Below are positions 1 through 8,746 of a DNA stretch of 60,525 nucleotides, piece after piece (within the stretch, counting starts at the first letter, position 1; each line of letters starts with the position of its first letter). A program made the position numbers and the translations under genes. A model generated the notes under the pieces. The model saw nothing but the letters and a program-made list of their open reading frames with translations, searched no databases and was not told where the DNA came from. The DNA is from Chthoniobacterales bacterium (lineage in GTDB: Bacteria > Verrucomicrobiota > Verrucomicrobiia > Chthoniobacterales > JACTMZ01): the NCBI GenBank assembly GCA_014879535.1, contig JACSRX010000022.1, forward strand, positions 1-60,525. Direction: 5' to 3'.

Positions 1-2822
1 AGCCATTGCAGGAAGACGCCCCCCGTGAGGGCGAATGGCACGGCGAGGATGACATGTGACGCCTCCAGCGCGCTGCGGAAGGTGACATAGAGCATGAGAA
101 AGATGATGAGGAGCACGGCCGGAATGACGGCTTCGAGGGTCTTGCGTGCCCGCAGCTGGTTCTCATACTGCCCGCTCCACACGATGGTGACGCCCGGTTC
201 CGGCGGCACCTCGGCGGCAATGCGCCTCTGGGCCTCGGCGACGAAGCTGCCGAGGTCACGGCCCTGAACGTTCGCCTGCACGAACAGCTTGAGAAGTCCG
301 TCCTCGCTCTGGATTTCACTCGGACCGATGTTGCGGCGGATGGTCGCCAACTGGCCGAGCGGCACATAGGCGCCATCCCGGCCGGCCACGAGGATTCGGC
401 TGAGGCTGTCGATCTCGTCGCGCTCGCCGCGCTCCAGGCGGACCTGCACTGGGAAACGCTCGCGGCCCTCGATTGTCGTGGTGACGTTCACCCCGCCGAT
501 GCCCGCCTCGACATAATCGAGCACGTCGCGCAGGGAGAGTCCGTGGCGCGCGAGGAGCACGCGGTCGGGGATGATCTCAAGATACGGTTTGGCTTGGACC
601 CTCGAGGGGGCCACGCCGACGGCACCGCGCACGGTGCGGAGGACCTTCTCGATCTCGTAAACCTTCCTTTGCAGCACGGAGAGATCGTTGCCGAGGACCT
701 TCACGCCCACCTGGGCGCGGATGCCCGTGCTGAGCATGAGGATGCGGTTCTCGATGGGCTGGAGGAATCCGGGCACGTAACCGGGAACTTTGGAGAGCTT
801 TTCGGTCAGCTCGGCAACGAGCTTTTCCCTGGTCATCCCGGCACGCCATTGATCCGGCGGCTTGAGCATGATCGTGGTCTCGATCATCTCCACGGGCGCG
901 GGGTCGGTGGGGCTCTCGGCCCGGCCGAGCTTGCCCGCAGCCGACTCGACCTCGGGAACCTGGAGCATCACGCGGTCCTGCCAAGCCATGATGCGTTTGA
1001 CTTCGGTGAGCGAGGTGCTCGGGAGGAGGACCGGCATGAAGAGCAGGCTGCCTTCGTTGAGCGGCGGCATGAACTCGGAGCCCATCCCGCCCGCGAGGCG
1101 GGCCAACCCGGGCAGGTTTTGCCTGTGCAGCCAATCCCCCACGGGCCGGGGGAGTCCGAGGGCGAGGAAGAGTGCGCCCGTCAGCAGCAGCACGGCAACC
1201 CCCAGAATGATGCGGCCGTGTGCGAGCGACCAGTCGAGCGCCGGGCGGTAGAGCCCGAGCAGAGGCCGCATGATCCAGTTCTCGCCTTCCGGCCGGAACG
1301 GCCCGCGCACGAGCCAGGAGCAGAGAACAGGAACGATGGTGACGGCGAGGAGCGTGGCGGCGACCATGGCGAAGGTCTTGGTGTAGGCCAGCGGATGGAA
1401 CAGCTTCCCTTCCTGGCCGGTCAGGGCGAACACCGGGAGGAAGGCCAGGATGATGATCGCCATGGCGAAGAAAACCGGGCGGCCTACCTGTGTCGAGGCT
1501 TCCCCCGTGATGCGCAGCGTCTCCGCCGCGGTGAGGGGCGAACCTTTCTTCTCCGTGGCCTGTTCGCAATGGCGGATCACGTTTTCCGTGATGACAATCG
1601 CGGCGTCCACCAGCACGCCGATGGCGATGGCGATGCCGGCCAGCGACATGATGTTCGAGGTGATGCCGAACTGTTGCATCAGGATGAACGAGATGAGGAT
1701 GGAGGCCGGCAGGGGGATCGTGACGATGAGCACGCTGCGGAAGTGCCAGAGGAACAAAATGTGGGCGAGGGTGACGAGGATGACCTCCTCGATGAGTGCG
1801 CCGCGCAGGGTGTCGATCGTGCGTTCGATCAGTCCGCTCCGGTCATAAAAGGGCTTGATTGTCACTCCGGCCGGAAGACTGGGCTGGAGCGCGGCGATCT
1901 TGTCCTTGATCCCGCGGATCACGGCCATCGCATTCTCCCCCGTGCGCATGATCACGATCCCGCCCACCACCTCGCGCCCGTCCACGTCGAGCGCCCCGCG
2001 GCGGAACTCGCCGCCGATGCTGACACGCGCCAGGTCGCGCAGATAGACGGGCACGCCGTCCACGGTCTTGACGACCACGCTTTCAAGATCGCCGACCGAG
2101 GCGACGAGACCGATGCCGCGCACGACGAACTCCTGGCCGTTTTCCTCGATGACCTTGCCGCCGACATTGAGGTTGGAGTCCGCGAGCGCCGCCATCACCT
2201 CCTGGAGTGAGACCTGCGCGGCGCGCATTTTGTCCGAGGACACCGCCACTTGGTATTGCCGCACGAAGCCGCCGATGCTGGCGACCTCGGCCACGCCGGG
2301 CACGGAGGAGAGCTGGTAGCGGATGAAGTAGTCCTGGATCGAGCGCAGCTTCCCGAGATCGATGTCCCCGCCGTCGTGGTCGGCGGTGTCGAGATAGTAT
2401 TGGTAAACCCAGCCGAGGCCTGTGGCATCAGGGCCGAGGCGGGGGATGACGCCGGCGGGCAGCGTGTCCCCGAGGAAGTTCAACCGCTCCAGCACGCGGG
2501 TGCGCGCGAAGTAGTTGTCGAGCGAGTCCTCGAAGATCACCGTGAGCAGCGAGAAGCCGAACATCGAGATGCCGCGGACCTCGCGGACGCCGGCCAATCC
2601 TTGGAGGTTGGTCGAGAGGGGATAGGTCACCTGATCCTCGATCTCTTGAGGGCTTCGTCCGGGCCAATCGGCGAAGACGATGACTTGGTTCTCGCTCAGG
2701 TCCGGAATGGCGTCCACCGGCGCCTGGCGCAGGGCGATGATGCCGTAGGCGACGGTGAGCAGAAAGGCGCAAGCCACGAGGAAGCGGTTGCGCAGCGACC
2801 ATGCGATGAGCCCGGCGATCAC
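1..2822 (-). CDS. cusA: Heavy-metal efflux RND pump, inner-membrane subunit (CusA/CzcA family), C-terminus cut by window edge
   Basis: About 940 residues are present; the family is usually about 1040, so roughly the last 100 lie beyond base 1. The start is a GTG at 2820-2822 that overlaps the cusB stop as GTGA, so the two are translationally coupled. Seen: an N-terminal membrane helix, DRSGLIERTIDTL near residue 325, and VDAAIVITEN in membrane helix 4 near residue 405, where the family's proton-relay Asp sits. NRILMLSTGIRAQVGVKV resembles the Met-containing segment of Cu/Ag-type CusA more than zinc-type CzcA. Known role of the family: proton-driven export of metal ions from periplasm or cytoplasm through a tripartite complex. 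The Cu(I)/Ag(I) preference is inferred. The outer-membrane partner is not in the window. Confidence 0.93.
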   Translation of the reverse strand, partial: MIAGLIAWSLRNRFLVACAFLLTVAYGIIALRQAPVDAIPDLSENQVIVFADWPGRSPQEIEDQVTYPLSTNLQGLAGVREVRGISMFGFSLLTVIFEDSLDNYFARTRVLERLNFLGDTLPAGVIPRLGPDATGLGWVYQYYLDTADHDGGDIDLGKLRSIQDYFIRYQLSSVPGVAEVASIGGFVRQYQVAVSSDKMRAAQVSLQEVMAALADSNLNVGGKVIEENGQEFVVRGIGLVASVGDLESVVVKTVDGVPVYLRDLARVSIGGEFRRGALDVDGREVVGGIVIMRTGENAMAVIRGIKDKIAALQPSLPAGVTIKPFYDRSGLIERTIDTLRGALIEEVILVTLAHILFLWHFRSVLIVTIPLPASILISFILMQQFGITSNIMSLAGIAIAIGVLVDAAIVITENVIRHCEQATEKKGSPLTAAETLRITGEASTQVGRPVFFAMAIIILAFLPVFALTGQEGKLFHPLAYTKTFAMVAATLLAVTIVPVLCSWLVRGPFRPEGENWIMRPLLGLYRPALDWSLAHGRIILGVAVLLLTGALFLALGLPRPVGDWLHRQNLPGLARLAGGMGSEFMPPLNEGSLLFMPVLLPSTSLTEVKRIMAWQDRVMLQVPEVESAAGKLGRAESPTDPAPVEMIETTIMLKPPDQWRAGMTREKLVAELTEKLSKVPGYVPGFLQPIENRILMLSTGIRAQVGVKVLGNDLSVLQRKVYEIEKVLRTVRGAVGVAPSRVQAKPYLEIIPDRVLLARHGLSLRDVLDYVEAGIGGVNVTTTIEGRERFPVQVRLERGERDEIDSLSRILVAGRDGAYVPLGQLATIRRNIGPSEIQSEDGLLKLFVQANVQGRDLGSFVAEAQRRIAAEVPPEPGVTIVWSGQYENQLRARKTLEAVIPAVLLIIFLMLYVTFRSALEASHVILAVPFALTGGVFLQW

Positions 2823-4360
2823 GGCTTCACCTCCTGCCCGCATTCGGCCATGGCCGGTCCGAACCACGGATTGCGCAACGGCCCGCTGAGCTGGATCCAG
2901 CGGGCCTTGTCGGGTGCACCGGGGAACGCCCCGGCCGTCATCGGACATTCGTAAACCTTGACGTCGCCGGGGTGGTGCAGGGCGTCCTCGAGGGCCGGGG
3001 TCACGGCTGCGAACAGAAGTTGTCGCGCCTCCGCGAGCGAGCCGACCGGTTGCGGGGACATCCCGGTGCGGTTGAATGCTGTCAGGTCATCCTGTGAAAG
3101 TGCGGCTGCCGCCTCGCTGAGAACGGACCAGTTTCGTCTCGTGGTCTCGTCCGCAGCGGGTGACGGCGCGGTTTCCGGTGGCGCGCCGAGTGTCCCGGGT
3201 TGGGCCATCTGCGCCTCGGCATCCATCATCAGATTGCCTTGGCTGACCACTTTCTCTCCGACGACCAGACCGGAGAGGATTTCCACCGCGTGGTCCCCGC
3301 GGCGTCCCACCCGGATGTCCCGCCGTTCGTAGGCGCCGCCGCCGCGATCCACGAAGGCCACGGCGCGCACGCCGGTGTCGAGCACCGCAGTGGCGGGCAC
3401 GAGGAGGGCCTCCCCCCGACCCGAGGCAAGCGAGGCCTCGCCGTAGGCGCGATGGGGAAGGAGGCGTCCCAACCCGTGGGCCGATTCCACCTTGGGATTC
3501 GGGACCTCGATGCGCACCCTTGTGCTCCGGGTCACGGGATTGAAGCTCGGGTCGATCAAGGTCACCGTGCCGGTGAACTCGTGTCCGGGTGCGGCGGGCG
3601 TCGTCACGGTCGCCTTGGCCCCGACGGCGATCCATGGCAGATCCTGTTCGTAGACCTCGGCATGGAACCACATGACATCGAAGTCGGCGATCTCGAAGAG
3701 GGTTTCGCCGGCTTTGACGTATTTGCCCGGATAGACATCGCGGGTCACAACGGTGCCGTTGACGGGTGAGCGGAGGTTGAGTCCGAAGGACTCCCGCGAG
3801 GCGGAGGCGAGCTCATTCACCTGGGCCGGGGTGAGCCCGAACTGCACGAGGCGCTGCTGGGCCACGGTCGCCTGCGGATCATCGCGGCCTCGCCGGATGG
3901 AAGTTTGAAACTCCCGCACGACGTAGAGGAGTTCCGGGCTGTAGATTTGCGCGAGGGGTTGTTCCCGCGTGACCTCCTCGCCCACGTGGTCCACGAAGAC
4001 CCGGTCTATGCGGCCGTCGAAGAATGCCGAGACGACGGTGTGTTTCGTGTCGTCGTCTTCAATCACCCCCGACAGGCGGATGGTTTTGTCGAGCGTGCCG
4101 CGTTCGACGGGCGCGGTGGCCACCCCGAGGATGCGGGCTGTCTCCGGCATCAAAGTGACCGTATCGGGATCGGTGGCGAGGCCGTCCTCGCCCTCGTGAA
4201 CCGGCACAAGGTCCATGCCGCAGATGGTGCATTGCCCGGGCTGGTCCGAGGTGATCCACGGATGCATGGGGCTCTGGTAGAATTTGACGGTGCGGGTTGC
4301 GTCGCCATCGGGGCGCGAACAGGCCGCCAGGAGAAGCAGGCAAAGAAGAAGATATTTCAT
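2819..4360 (-). CDS. cusB: RND efflux periplasmic adaptor lipoprotein with heavy-metal-binding domain (CusB-like)
   Basis: 513 aa. The N-terminus is a lipoprotein signal with lipobox LLAAC (Cys14), so the adaptor is probably lipid-anchored. Residues about 28-52 form a heavy-metal-binding domain with the pattern MHPW...CTICGMDLVPV. A barrel-sandwich/beta-barrel adaptor core follows (SPVNGTVVTRDVYPGKYVKAG near residues 196-216). The last ~80 residues form an extra domain containing YECPMTAG, which resembles a second small metal-binding module. It links the inner-membrane pump to an outer-membrane channel and may hand metal to the pump. Its stop overlaps the cusA GTG start. The presence of the metal-binding domain favours copper/silver over a drug substrate. 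Confidence 0.93.
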   Translation of the reverse strand: MKYLLLCLLLLAACSRPDGDATRTVKFYQSPMHPWITSDQPGQCTICGMDLVPVHEGEDGLATDPDTVTLMPETARILGVATAPVERGTLDKTIRLSGVIEDDDTKHTVVSAFFDGRIDRVFVDHVGEEVTREQPLAQIYSPELLYVVREFQTSIRRGRDDPQATVAQQRLVQFGLTPAQVNELASASRESFGLNLRSPVNGTVVTRDVYPGKYVKAGETLFEIADFDVMWFHAEVYEQDLPWIAVGAKATVTTPAAPGHEFTGTVTLIDPSFNPVTRSTRVRIEVPNPKVESAHGLGRLLPHRAYGEASLASGRGEALLVPATAVLDTGVRAVAFVDRGGGAYERRDIRVGRRGDHAVEILSGLVVGEKVVSQGNLMMDAEAQMAQPGTLGAPPETAPSPAADETTRRNWSVLSEAAAALSQDDLTAFNRTGMSPQPVGSLAEARQLLFAAVTPALEDALHHPGDVKVYECPMTAGAFPGAPDKARWIQLSGPLRNPWFGPAMAECGQEVKP

Positions 4361-4452
4361 TGGTTTGAGATTCGGTTGGGCCCGCGAACGGGCGGAATGG
4401 AACAGAAAACGACCACGCGGCGAAAACCGGTGGTCCCGTCAGTCCCCGAATC

Positions 4453-4815
4453 TCAGATCAACCAGACTTGGAGGGCGCGCTGCTTTTCCCGAGGTGGCGG
4501 CGCATGCGCCGTAGCCCGGGCCGGTTGCGCGTGGGAGCGCCACGGGATTGTGAAATCCATCCCCCGGGCAAGGACATGGAGTGGTGCCGCGCTTCCTGCA
4601 GTGACCGTGACGGGCGCGGACTTGGCCTCGGCCAGAATCCGGCTGCCGCAGTCGCAACTGCCATGGTCGTGTGACGGCTTGGCTTTGTCGGAGGCGCAGC
4701 AGGAATGTCCGGTGCGCGGTGCCTCGGTCGCCGCCAAACTCCAGCAGCAGCATGCGCCCGTGGCCAGCATTGCGACAACCAGCAGGCCAACGGCACGCAT
4801 GAACGGGCTCGTCAT
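4453..4815 (-). CDS. Small secreted Cys/His-rich protein upstream of cusBA
   Basis: 120 aa from the ATG at 4815 (MTSPFMRAVGLL). An upstream in-frame ATG at 4905 would add 30 residues of low-complexity sequence before the signal peptide and looks less likely. The hydrophobic stretch ending in ATGACCCW reads as a signal peptide or membrane anchor. It is followed by a cluster of potential metal ligands: HSCCAS, HDHGSCDCGS. No family was recognised. It lies 92 bases upstream of cusB on the same strand, so a periplasmic copper-binding or copper-sensing role is a reasonable inference but unproven. The C-terminal third (HAPPPREKQRAL) shows no clear fold. Confidence 0.6.
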   Translation of the reverse strand: MTSPFMRAVGLLVVAMLATGACCCWSLAATEAPRTGHSCCASDKAKPSHDHGSCDCGSRILAEAKSAPVTVTAGSAAPLHVLARGMDFTIPWRSHAQPARATAHAPPPREKQRALQVWLI

Positions 4816-4914
4816 ACAGCCAACAGACTCCTGAAGCCCTCCGCTGTCAAATGAATCCCTCCACCCGCAGCCCCGCTCGGTTCCTGAGGGACGGAAGCCG
4901 GACAACTGGGTTCC

Positions 4915-6264
4915 TTATGGCGCCTTTGCGGCCTCAAAGAGCGCCCGCCAGTGGGCGAGGCGCTCCGCGATCCGTGTTTCCTCGCCGCGGTCCGACGGCG
5001 TGTAGAAGACGCGGCCCTCGGGAAGGTAGGCCTGCGGGACGTAGGCGTCGGGGAAGTTGTGGGAGTATTTGTAGCGCGGTCCGGTGTCCTGCACGCCTGC
5101 GGTTTTCGGATGCTTGTCGCGCAGGTGCTCGGGCACGGCGAGGGTGCGGCCCTTCTGGAGGTCGGACTGCGCGGCGAGCAGCCCCATGTAGGCCGTGTTG
5201 CTCTTGGGTGCGGTGGCCAGATAGACGGTGGCATGGGCGAGGGGGATCTGCGCCTCGGGGAGCCCCACGAATTCGCAGGCCTGCTGGGCGGCAATCGCCA
5301 CGAGCAGTCCGCGGGAGTCGGCGAGACCGATGTCCTCACTGGCGGCAATGACGAGCCGGCGTGCGATGAAGCGGATGTCCTCGCCCGCGTGCAGCATCTT
5401 GGCCAGCCAGTAGAGCGCGGCGTCGGGATCGCCGCCACGGATGCTCTTGATGAAGGCGCTGATCGTGTCGTAGTGCGCGTCGTCCTTCGCGTCGTAAACG
5501 ACCGCCTTGCGCTGGATGCTCTCCTCGATGACGGCGCGGGTGAGATGGACGGCGCCGTCGGCGCCGGGTTCGGTGGTGAGGGCGGCCAGTTCGAGGGCAT
5601 TGAGGCACCGCCGGGCGTCGCCGTCGCAAATCTCCGCAAGATGGGCTGCGGCGTCGTCGTCGAGCCGGATCGCCCGGTCACCGAGCCCGCGTTCCGCATC
5701 CGCGAGGGCGCGGTCCATCAAGGTCCGGAGCGCGTTCGCAGGCAGCGGACGGAGTTCGAAGACGAGCGAGCGCGAGACGAGCGGGCTGTTGACGTAGAAA
5801 AACGGATTCATCGTCGTCGCGCCGATGAGGCGGACGGTGCCGCGCTCGACATCCGGCAGGAGCACGTCCTGCTGCGCCTTGTTGAAGCGGTGGATTTCGT
5901 CGATGAAAAGCACGGTGCGTGTGCCGTCGCGGGCCAGCCGCACGGCGGCCGCGGCCATCACCTTGCGCAGGTCGGCCACGGTGCTCTCCACACCGCTGAG
6001 GCGTTCGAAGCGTGCGTTGGTCGTGCGGGCGATGATTTCGGCGAGGCTGGTCTTGCCCGTGCCGGGCGGCCCATAGAGGACGATCGAGGAAAAACGGTCC
6101 GCCTCGATGGCCCGGCGCAGAAGTTTTCCCGGTCCGAGGATGTGGTCCTGTCCGGCATACTCCCCGAGCGAGCGCGGCCGCATGCGGCTGGCCAGCGGGG
6201 CATGGGCGGCGGGGGGTGATGCGGTCCCGGTGTCGGGTTCCCCGAAGAGGTCGTCGGACGGCAT
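4915..6264 (-). CDS. rarA: Replication-associated recombination ATPase RarA (MgsA)
   Basis: 449 aa AAA+ ATPase of the clamp-loader-like RarA/WRNIP1 family, which acts at stalled replication forks. Seen: Walker A LYGPPGTGKTSLAE near residue 60, Walker B VLFIDEIHRFNKAQQD near 118, sensor-1 GATTMNPFF, and the family-specific C-terminal block HYDTISAFIKSIRGGDPDAA followed by LAKMLHAGEDIRFIARRLV. Length matches the family. Two adjacent ATGs (6267 and 6264) follow a GAGG ribosome-binding site; the second has the better 6-base spacing. A longer open frame to 6336 lacks a plausible N-terminus. It is divergent from proA across only 56 bases. Confidence 0.95.
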   Translation of the reverse strand: MPSDDLFGEPDTGTASPPAAHAPLASRMRPRSLGEYAGQDHILGPGKLLRRAIEADRFSSIVLYGPPGTGKTSLAEIIARTTNARFERLSGVESTVADLRKVMAAAAVRLARDGTRTVLFIDEIHRFNKAQQDVLLPDVERGTVRLIGATTMNPFFYVNSPLVSRSLVFELRPLPANALRTLMDRALADAERGLGDRAIRLDDDAAAHLAEICDGDARRCLNALELAALTTEPGADGAVHLTRAVIEESIQRKAVVYDAKDDAHYDTISAFIKSIRGGDPDAALYWLAKMLHAGEDIRFIARRLVIAASEDIGLADSRGLLVAIAAQQACEFVGLPEAQIPLAHATVYLATAPKSNTAYMGLLAAQSDLQKGRTLAVPEHLRDKHPKTAGVQDTGPRYKYSHNFPDAYVPQAYLPEGRVFYTPSDRGEETRIAERLAHWRALFEAAKAP

Positions 6265-6320
6265 CATGCGCCTCAATTTAGCTTGGACGCCCGGCGGTGC
6301 GAGGCGGATATTGCGGGGCG

Positions 6321-7589
6321 ATGGGCACGGAATCATTGGCGGAACAGATCGAGGGAATGGGCAGGCGCGCCCGGGCGGCGGCGCGTGCCTTGGCGCTGTG
6401 TTCCGCGGATGCCAAGAATGCCGCGCTGCAGGCCATGGCCGATGCCTTGGAGGCTTCCACGGACGGGATTCTGGCGGAGAACGCGAAGGATGTCTCGGCG
6501 GCGGCAGTTCATGGACTCAATGCCGCGGCGATCGACCGGCTGCGATTGACGCCCGAGCGCATCACCGCGATGGCCAAGGGCGTGCGCGAGGTGGCGGACC
6601 TTCCCGATCCGACGGGCGGTGTGATCCGCGAATGGACGCGGCCCAACGGGATGAAGATTTCCAAGATCCGCGTGCCGATCGGCGTGGTGGGCATCATTTA
6701 CGAATCGCGCCCGAATGTGACGGCGGATGCGGCCGTGCTTTGTCTCAAGTCCGGCAATGCCTGCATCCTGCGCGGCGGCAAGGAGTCGATCCACTCCAAC
6801 GTGGCCATCGCGCAGGCGCTGTCCGAGGGCGCCAAGAATGCCGGGCTTTCGGTTGATGTGATCCAGCTCGTGCCTTTCACCGACCGGGAAGGTGTGCGTC
6901 TGCTGGCGCAGATGGACCGTTATCTCGACATGATCGTGCCGCGCGGGGGGCACGCGCTGATCGAGGCGGTGGTCGAGCATGCCCGCATGCCCGTCATCAA
7001 GCATTACCACGGCGTGTGCCATGTCTATGTGGACCGCGGGGCGGACCTCGCCATGGCCGAACGGATCGCGGTCAACGCGAAGTGCCAGCGCCCGGGGGTC
7101 TGCAACACGATGGAAACGCTTCTCGTCCACCGCGACGTGGCGGAGACATTCCTGCCCGCCGTGGCGGCGGCCCTGTGGGAGCGGGGTGTCGAGCTGCGCG
7201 GGGATGTGCGCACGCGCGAGGTGCTCGGCGCGAAGGTCGCCGAGGCGGTAGAGGCCGATTGGACGGCCGAGTATCTTGATCTGATTTTGTCCATCCGCGT
7301 GGTCGATTCGCTGGAGGAGGCCATCGACCACATCGAGCACTACGGGTCGCACCACAGCGACGCGATCGTGACCGGGGACGAGGCTTCCGCGCGGCGGTTT
7401 CTCGCGGCGGTCGATTCGGCCGCCGTGTTCTGGAACGTGTCCACGAGGTTCAGCGACGGCGGTGAGTTCGGCTTCGGCGCGGAGATCGGCATCAGCACGG
7501 ACAAGCTGCACGCCCGGGGGCCGATGGGCCTCGAGGAGCTGACCACCTACAAATACCTCGTGACCGGCGACGGCCAGGTGCGCGGGTGA
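6321..7589 (+). CDS. proA: Gamma-glutamyl phosphate reductase
   Basis: 422 aa, normal family length. It reduces gamma-glutamyl phosphate to glutamate 5-semialdehyde with NADPH, the second step of proline synthesis, in the cytosol. Seen: the aldehyde-dehydrogenase-fold motif VPIGVVGIIYESRPNVTADA, LRGGKESIHSN, and the catalytic Cys near residue 260 in QRPGVCNTMETLL. The start is placed at ATG 6321 (MGTESLAEQ); an in-frame ATG at 6297 adds 8 residues without a ribosome-binding site. proB is not adjacent, so the first proline-pathway enzyme must be encoded elsewhere. acyP follows after 3 bases. Confidence 0.96.
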   Translation: MGTESLAEQIEGMGRRARAAARALALCSADAKNAALQAMADALEASTDGILAENAKDVSAAAVHGLNAAAIDRLRLTPERITAMAKGVREVADLPDPTGGVIREWTRPNGMKISKIRVPIGVVGIIYESRPNVTADAAVLCLKSGNACILRGGKESIHSNVAIAQALSEGAKNAGLSVDVIQLVPFTDREGVRLLAQMDRYLDMIVPRGGHALIEAVVEHARMPVIKHYHGVCHVYVDRGADLAMAERIAVNAKCQRPGVCNTMETLLVHRDVAETFLPAVAAALWERGVELRGDVRTREVLGAKVAEAVEADWTAEYLDLILSIRVVDSLEEAIDHIEHYGSHHSDAIVTGDEASARRFLAAVDSAAVFWNVSTRFSDGGEFGFGAEIGISTDKLHARGPMGLEELTTYKYLVTGDGQVRG

Positions 7590-7592
7590 ACC

Positions 7593-7868
7593 ATGGGCAA
7601 AACCATGCAGGTCTTCTACGAGGGGCGGGTTCAGGGTGTGGGCTTCCGCTACAGCGCACGCCGGGTCGCCGCGGGGTTCGATGTGGCCGGTTATGTGCAG
7701 AATCTGCCCGACGGGCGGGTCGAGCTTGTGGCTTCCGGGGCGTGCGGGGAGGTGGATGATTTTTTGCAGGCCTTGCGTGAGAGCGAGTTGGCAGGGCACA
7801 TTGCGGGGGAGTCGGCGGCGGAAATCACGACGCCTGCCGGCTTGCGAGGTTTTGAAATCCGCCCATGA
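7593..7868 (+). CDS. acyP: Acylphosphatase
   Basis: 91 aa, typical length. It hydrolyses acyl-phosphate bonds such as carbamoyl or glyceroyl phosphates. Both catalytic residues are in place: Arg19 in GRVQGVGFRYS and Asn37 in GYVQNLPDGRVE. It is sandwiched in an operon: 3 bases after proA, and its stop overlaps the next start as ATGA. A link to proA through its acyl-phosphate substrate is possible but only an inference from position. Confidence 0.95.
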   Translation: MGKTMQVFYEGRVQGVGFRYSARRVAAGFDVAGYVQNLPDGRVELVASGACGEVDDFLQALRESELAGHIAGESAAEITTPAGLRGFEIRP

Positions 7869-8746
7869 GCAAAATTCCCGTTGAAATCGAGCATCTGACC
7901 AAGGTCTTCCGCGTGCCGATGCGGCGCGAGCGGGTGGTGGCCGTGCGTGATTTGTCGCTGCGCGTGGAAGCCGGCGAGGTTTACGGGTTGCTCGGTCCGA
8001 ACGGCTCGGGCAAGAGCACGACGCTCAAGGTCGTGCTCGGGCTTGTCCCGGCGACACGCGGGAAGACGCGCGTCTTCGGCGAGGACAGCCGGTTGGTGCG
8101 CAGCCGCAAGGACGTGGGATTCCTGCCGGAGAACCCGTATTTTTACAAATTCCTCACCGGGGCGGAGACCGTGCGCTTTTTCGGAAAGCTGAGCGGTCTC
8201 GGCGGGGGACAGCTTGAGGCCCGGGTCAAGGAACTGCTCGAACTCGTCGGCCTGGAGGACGCCGCCGGGCGCCGTGTGGGATCGTATTCCAAGGGCATGC
8301 TGCAGCGCATCGGGCTCGCCCAGGCGCTGGTGCAGGACCCGGGGTTGCTGGTGCTCGACGAACCCACGGCCGGGGTGGATCCCATCGGTTCACGCGAAAT
8401 CCGCGACCTCATCCTCGAGCTCAAAGCGCGCGGCAAGACGATCCTGCTCTGCTCGCATCTGCTTTCGCAGGTGCAGGAAATCTGCGACCGTGTGGGCATC
8501 CTCGCCCGCGGGACGCTGGTGCGCGAGGGGCGTGTCGAGGAACTGCTCTCGGTGCGCGACCAGACCGAGATGGTGTTCGACAAGGTTTCCCCGGAAAAGC
8601 TGGCCGCCTTGCGCGAGGCCGCGGAAAAGCTGGGTTTGAACCTCGTCTCGTCCGGCCGTCCGCAGACGACGCTTGAGCATCTGTTCCTCGAGGCGGTTGA
8701 TCCCGGCCACTCGGCCGATGCCGGTTCCGGGCGGAAGCAGGCGTGA
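7865..8746 (+). CDS. ABC transporter ATP-binding protein, no adjacent permease
   Basis: 293 aa nucleotide-binding subunit. Walker A GPNGSGKST at residues 44-52, a signature region SYSKGMLQRIGLAQAL near 139 (YSKGM in place of LSGGQ, typical of the ABC-2/CcmA-like group), and Walker B LLVLDEPTAGVDP near 160. The ~60-residue C-terminal extension after the H-loop is common in this group. It overlaps acyP and the following glycosyltransferase by 4 bases each. No permease lies beside it, so its membrane partner must be encoded elsewhere. An envelope-lipid or polysaccharide export role is inferred only from the coupled glycosyltransferase. Confidence 0.88.
   Translation: MSKIPVEIEHLTKVFRVPMRRERVVAVRDLSLRVEAGEVYGLLGPNGSGKSTTLKVVLGLVPATRGKTRVFGEDSRLVRSRKDVGFLPENPYFYKFLTGAETVRFFGKLSGLGGGQLEARVKELLELVGLEDAAGRRVGSYSKGMLQRIGLAQALVQDPGLLVLDEPTAGVDPIGSREIRDLILELKARGKTILLCSHLLSQVQEICDRVGILARGTLVREGRVEELLSVRDQTEMVFDKVSPEKLAALREAAEKLGLNLVSSGRPQTTLEHLFLEAVDPGHSADAGSGRKQA

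Noticed and set aside
543-2210. 555-codon plus-strand frame at the left edge
   Set aside because: Antisense of cusA, which reads continuously through the region with RND motifs.
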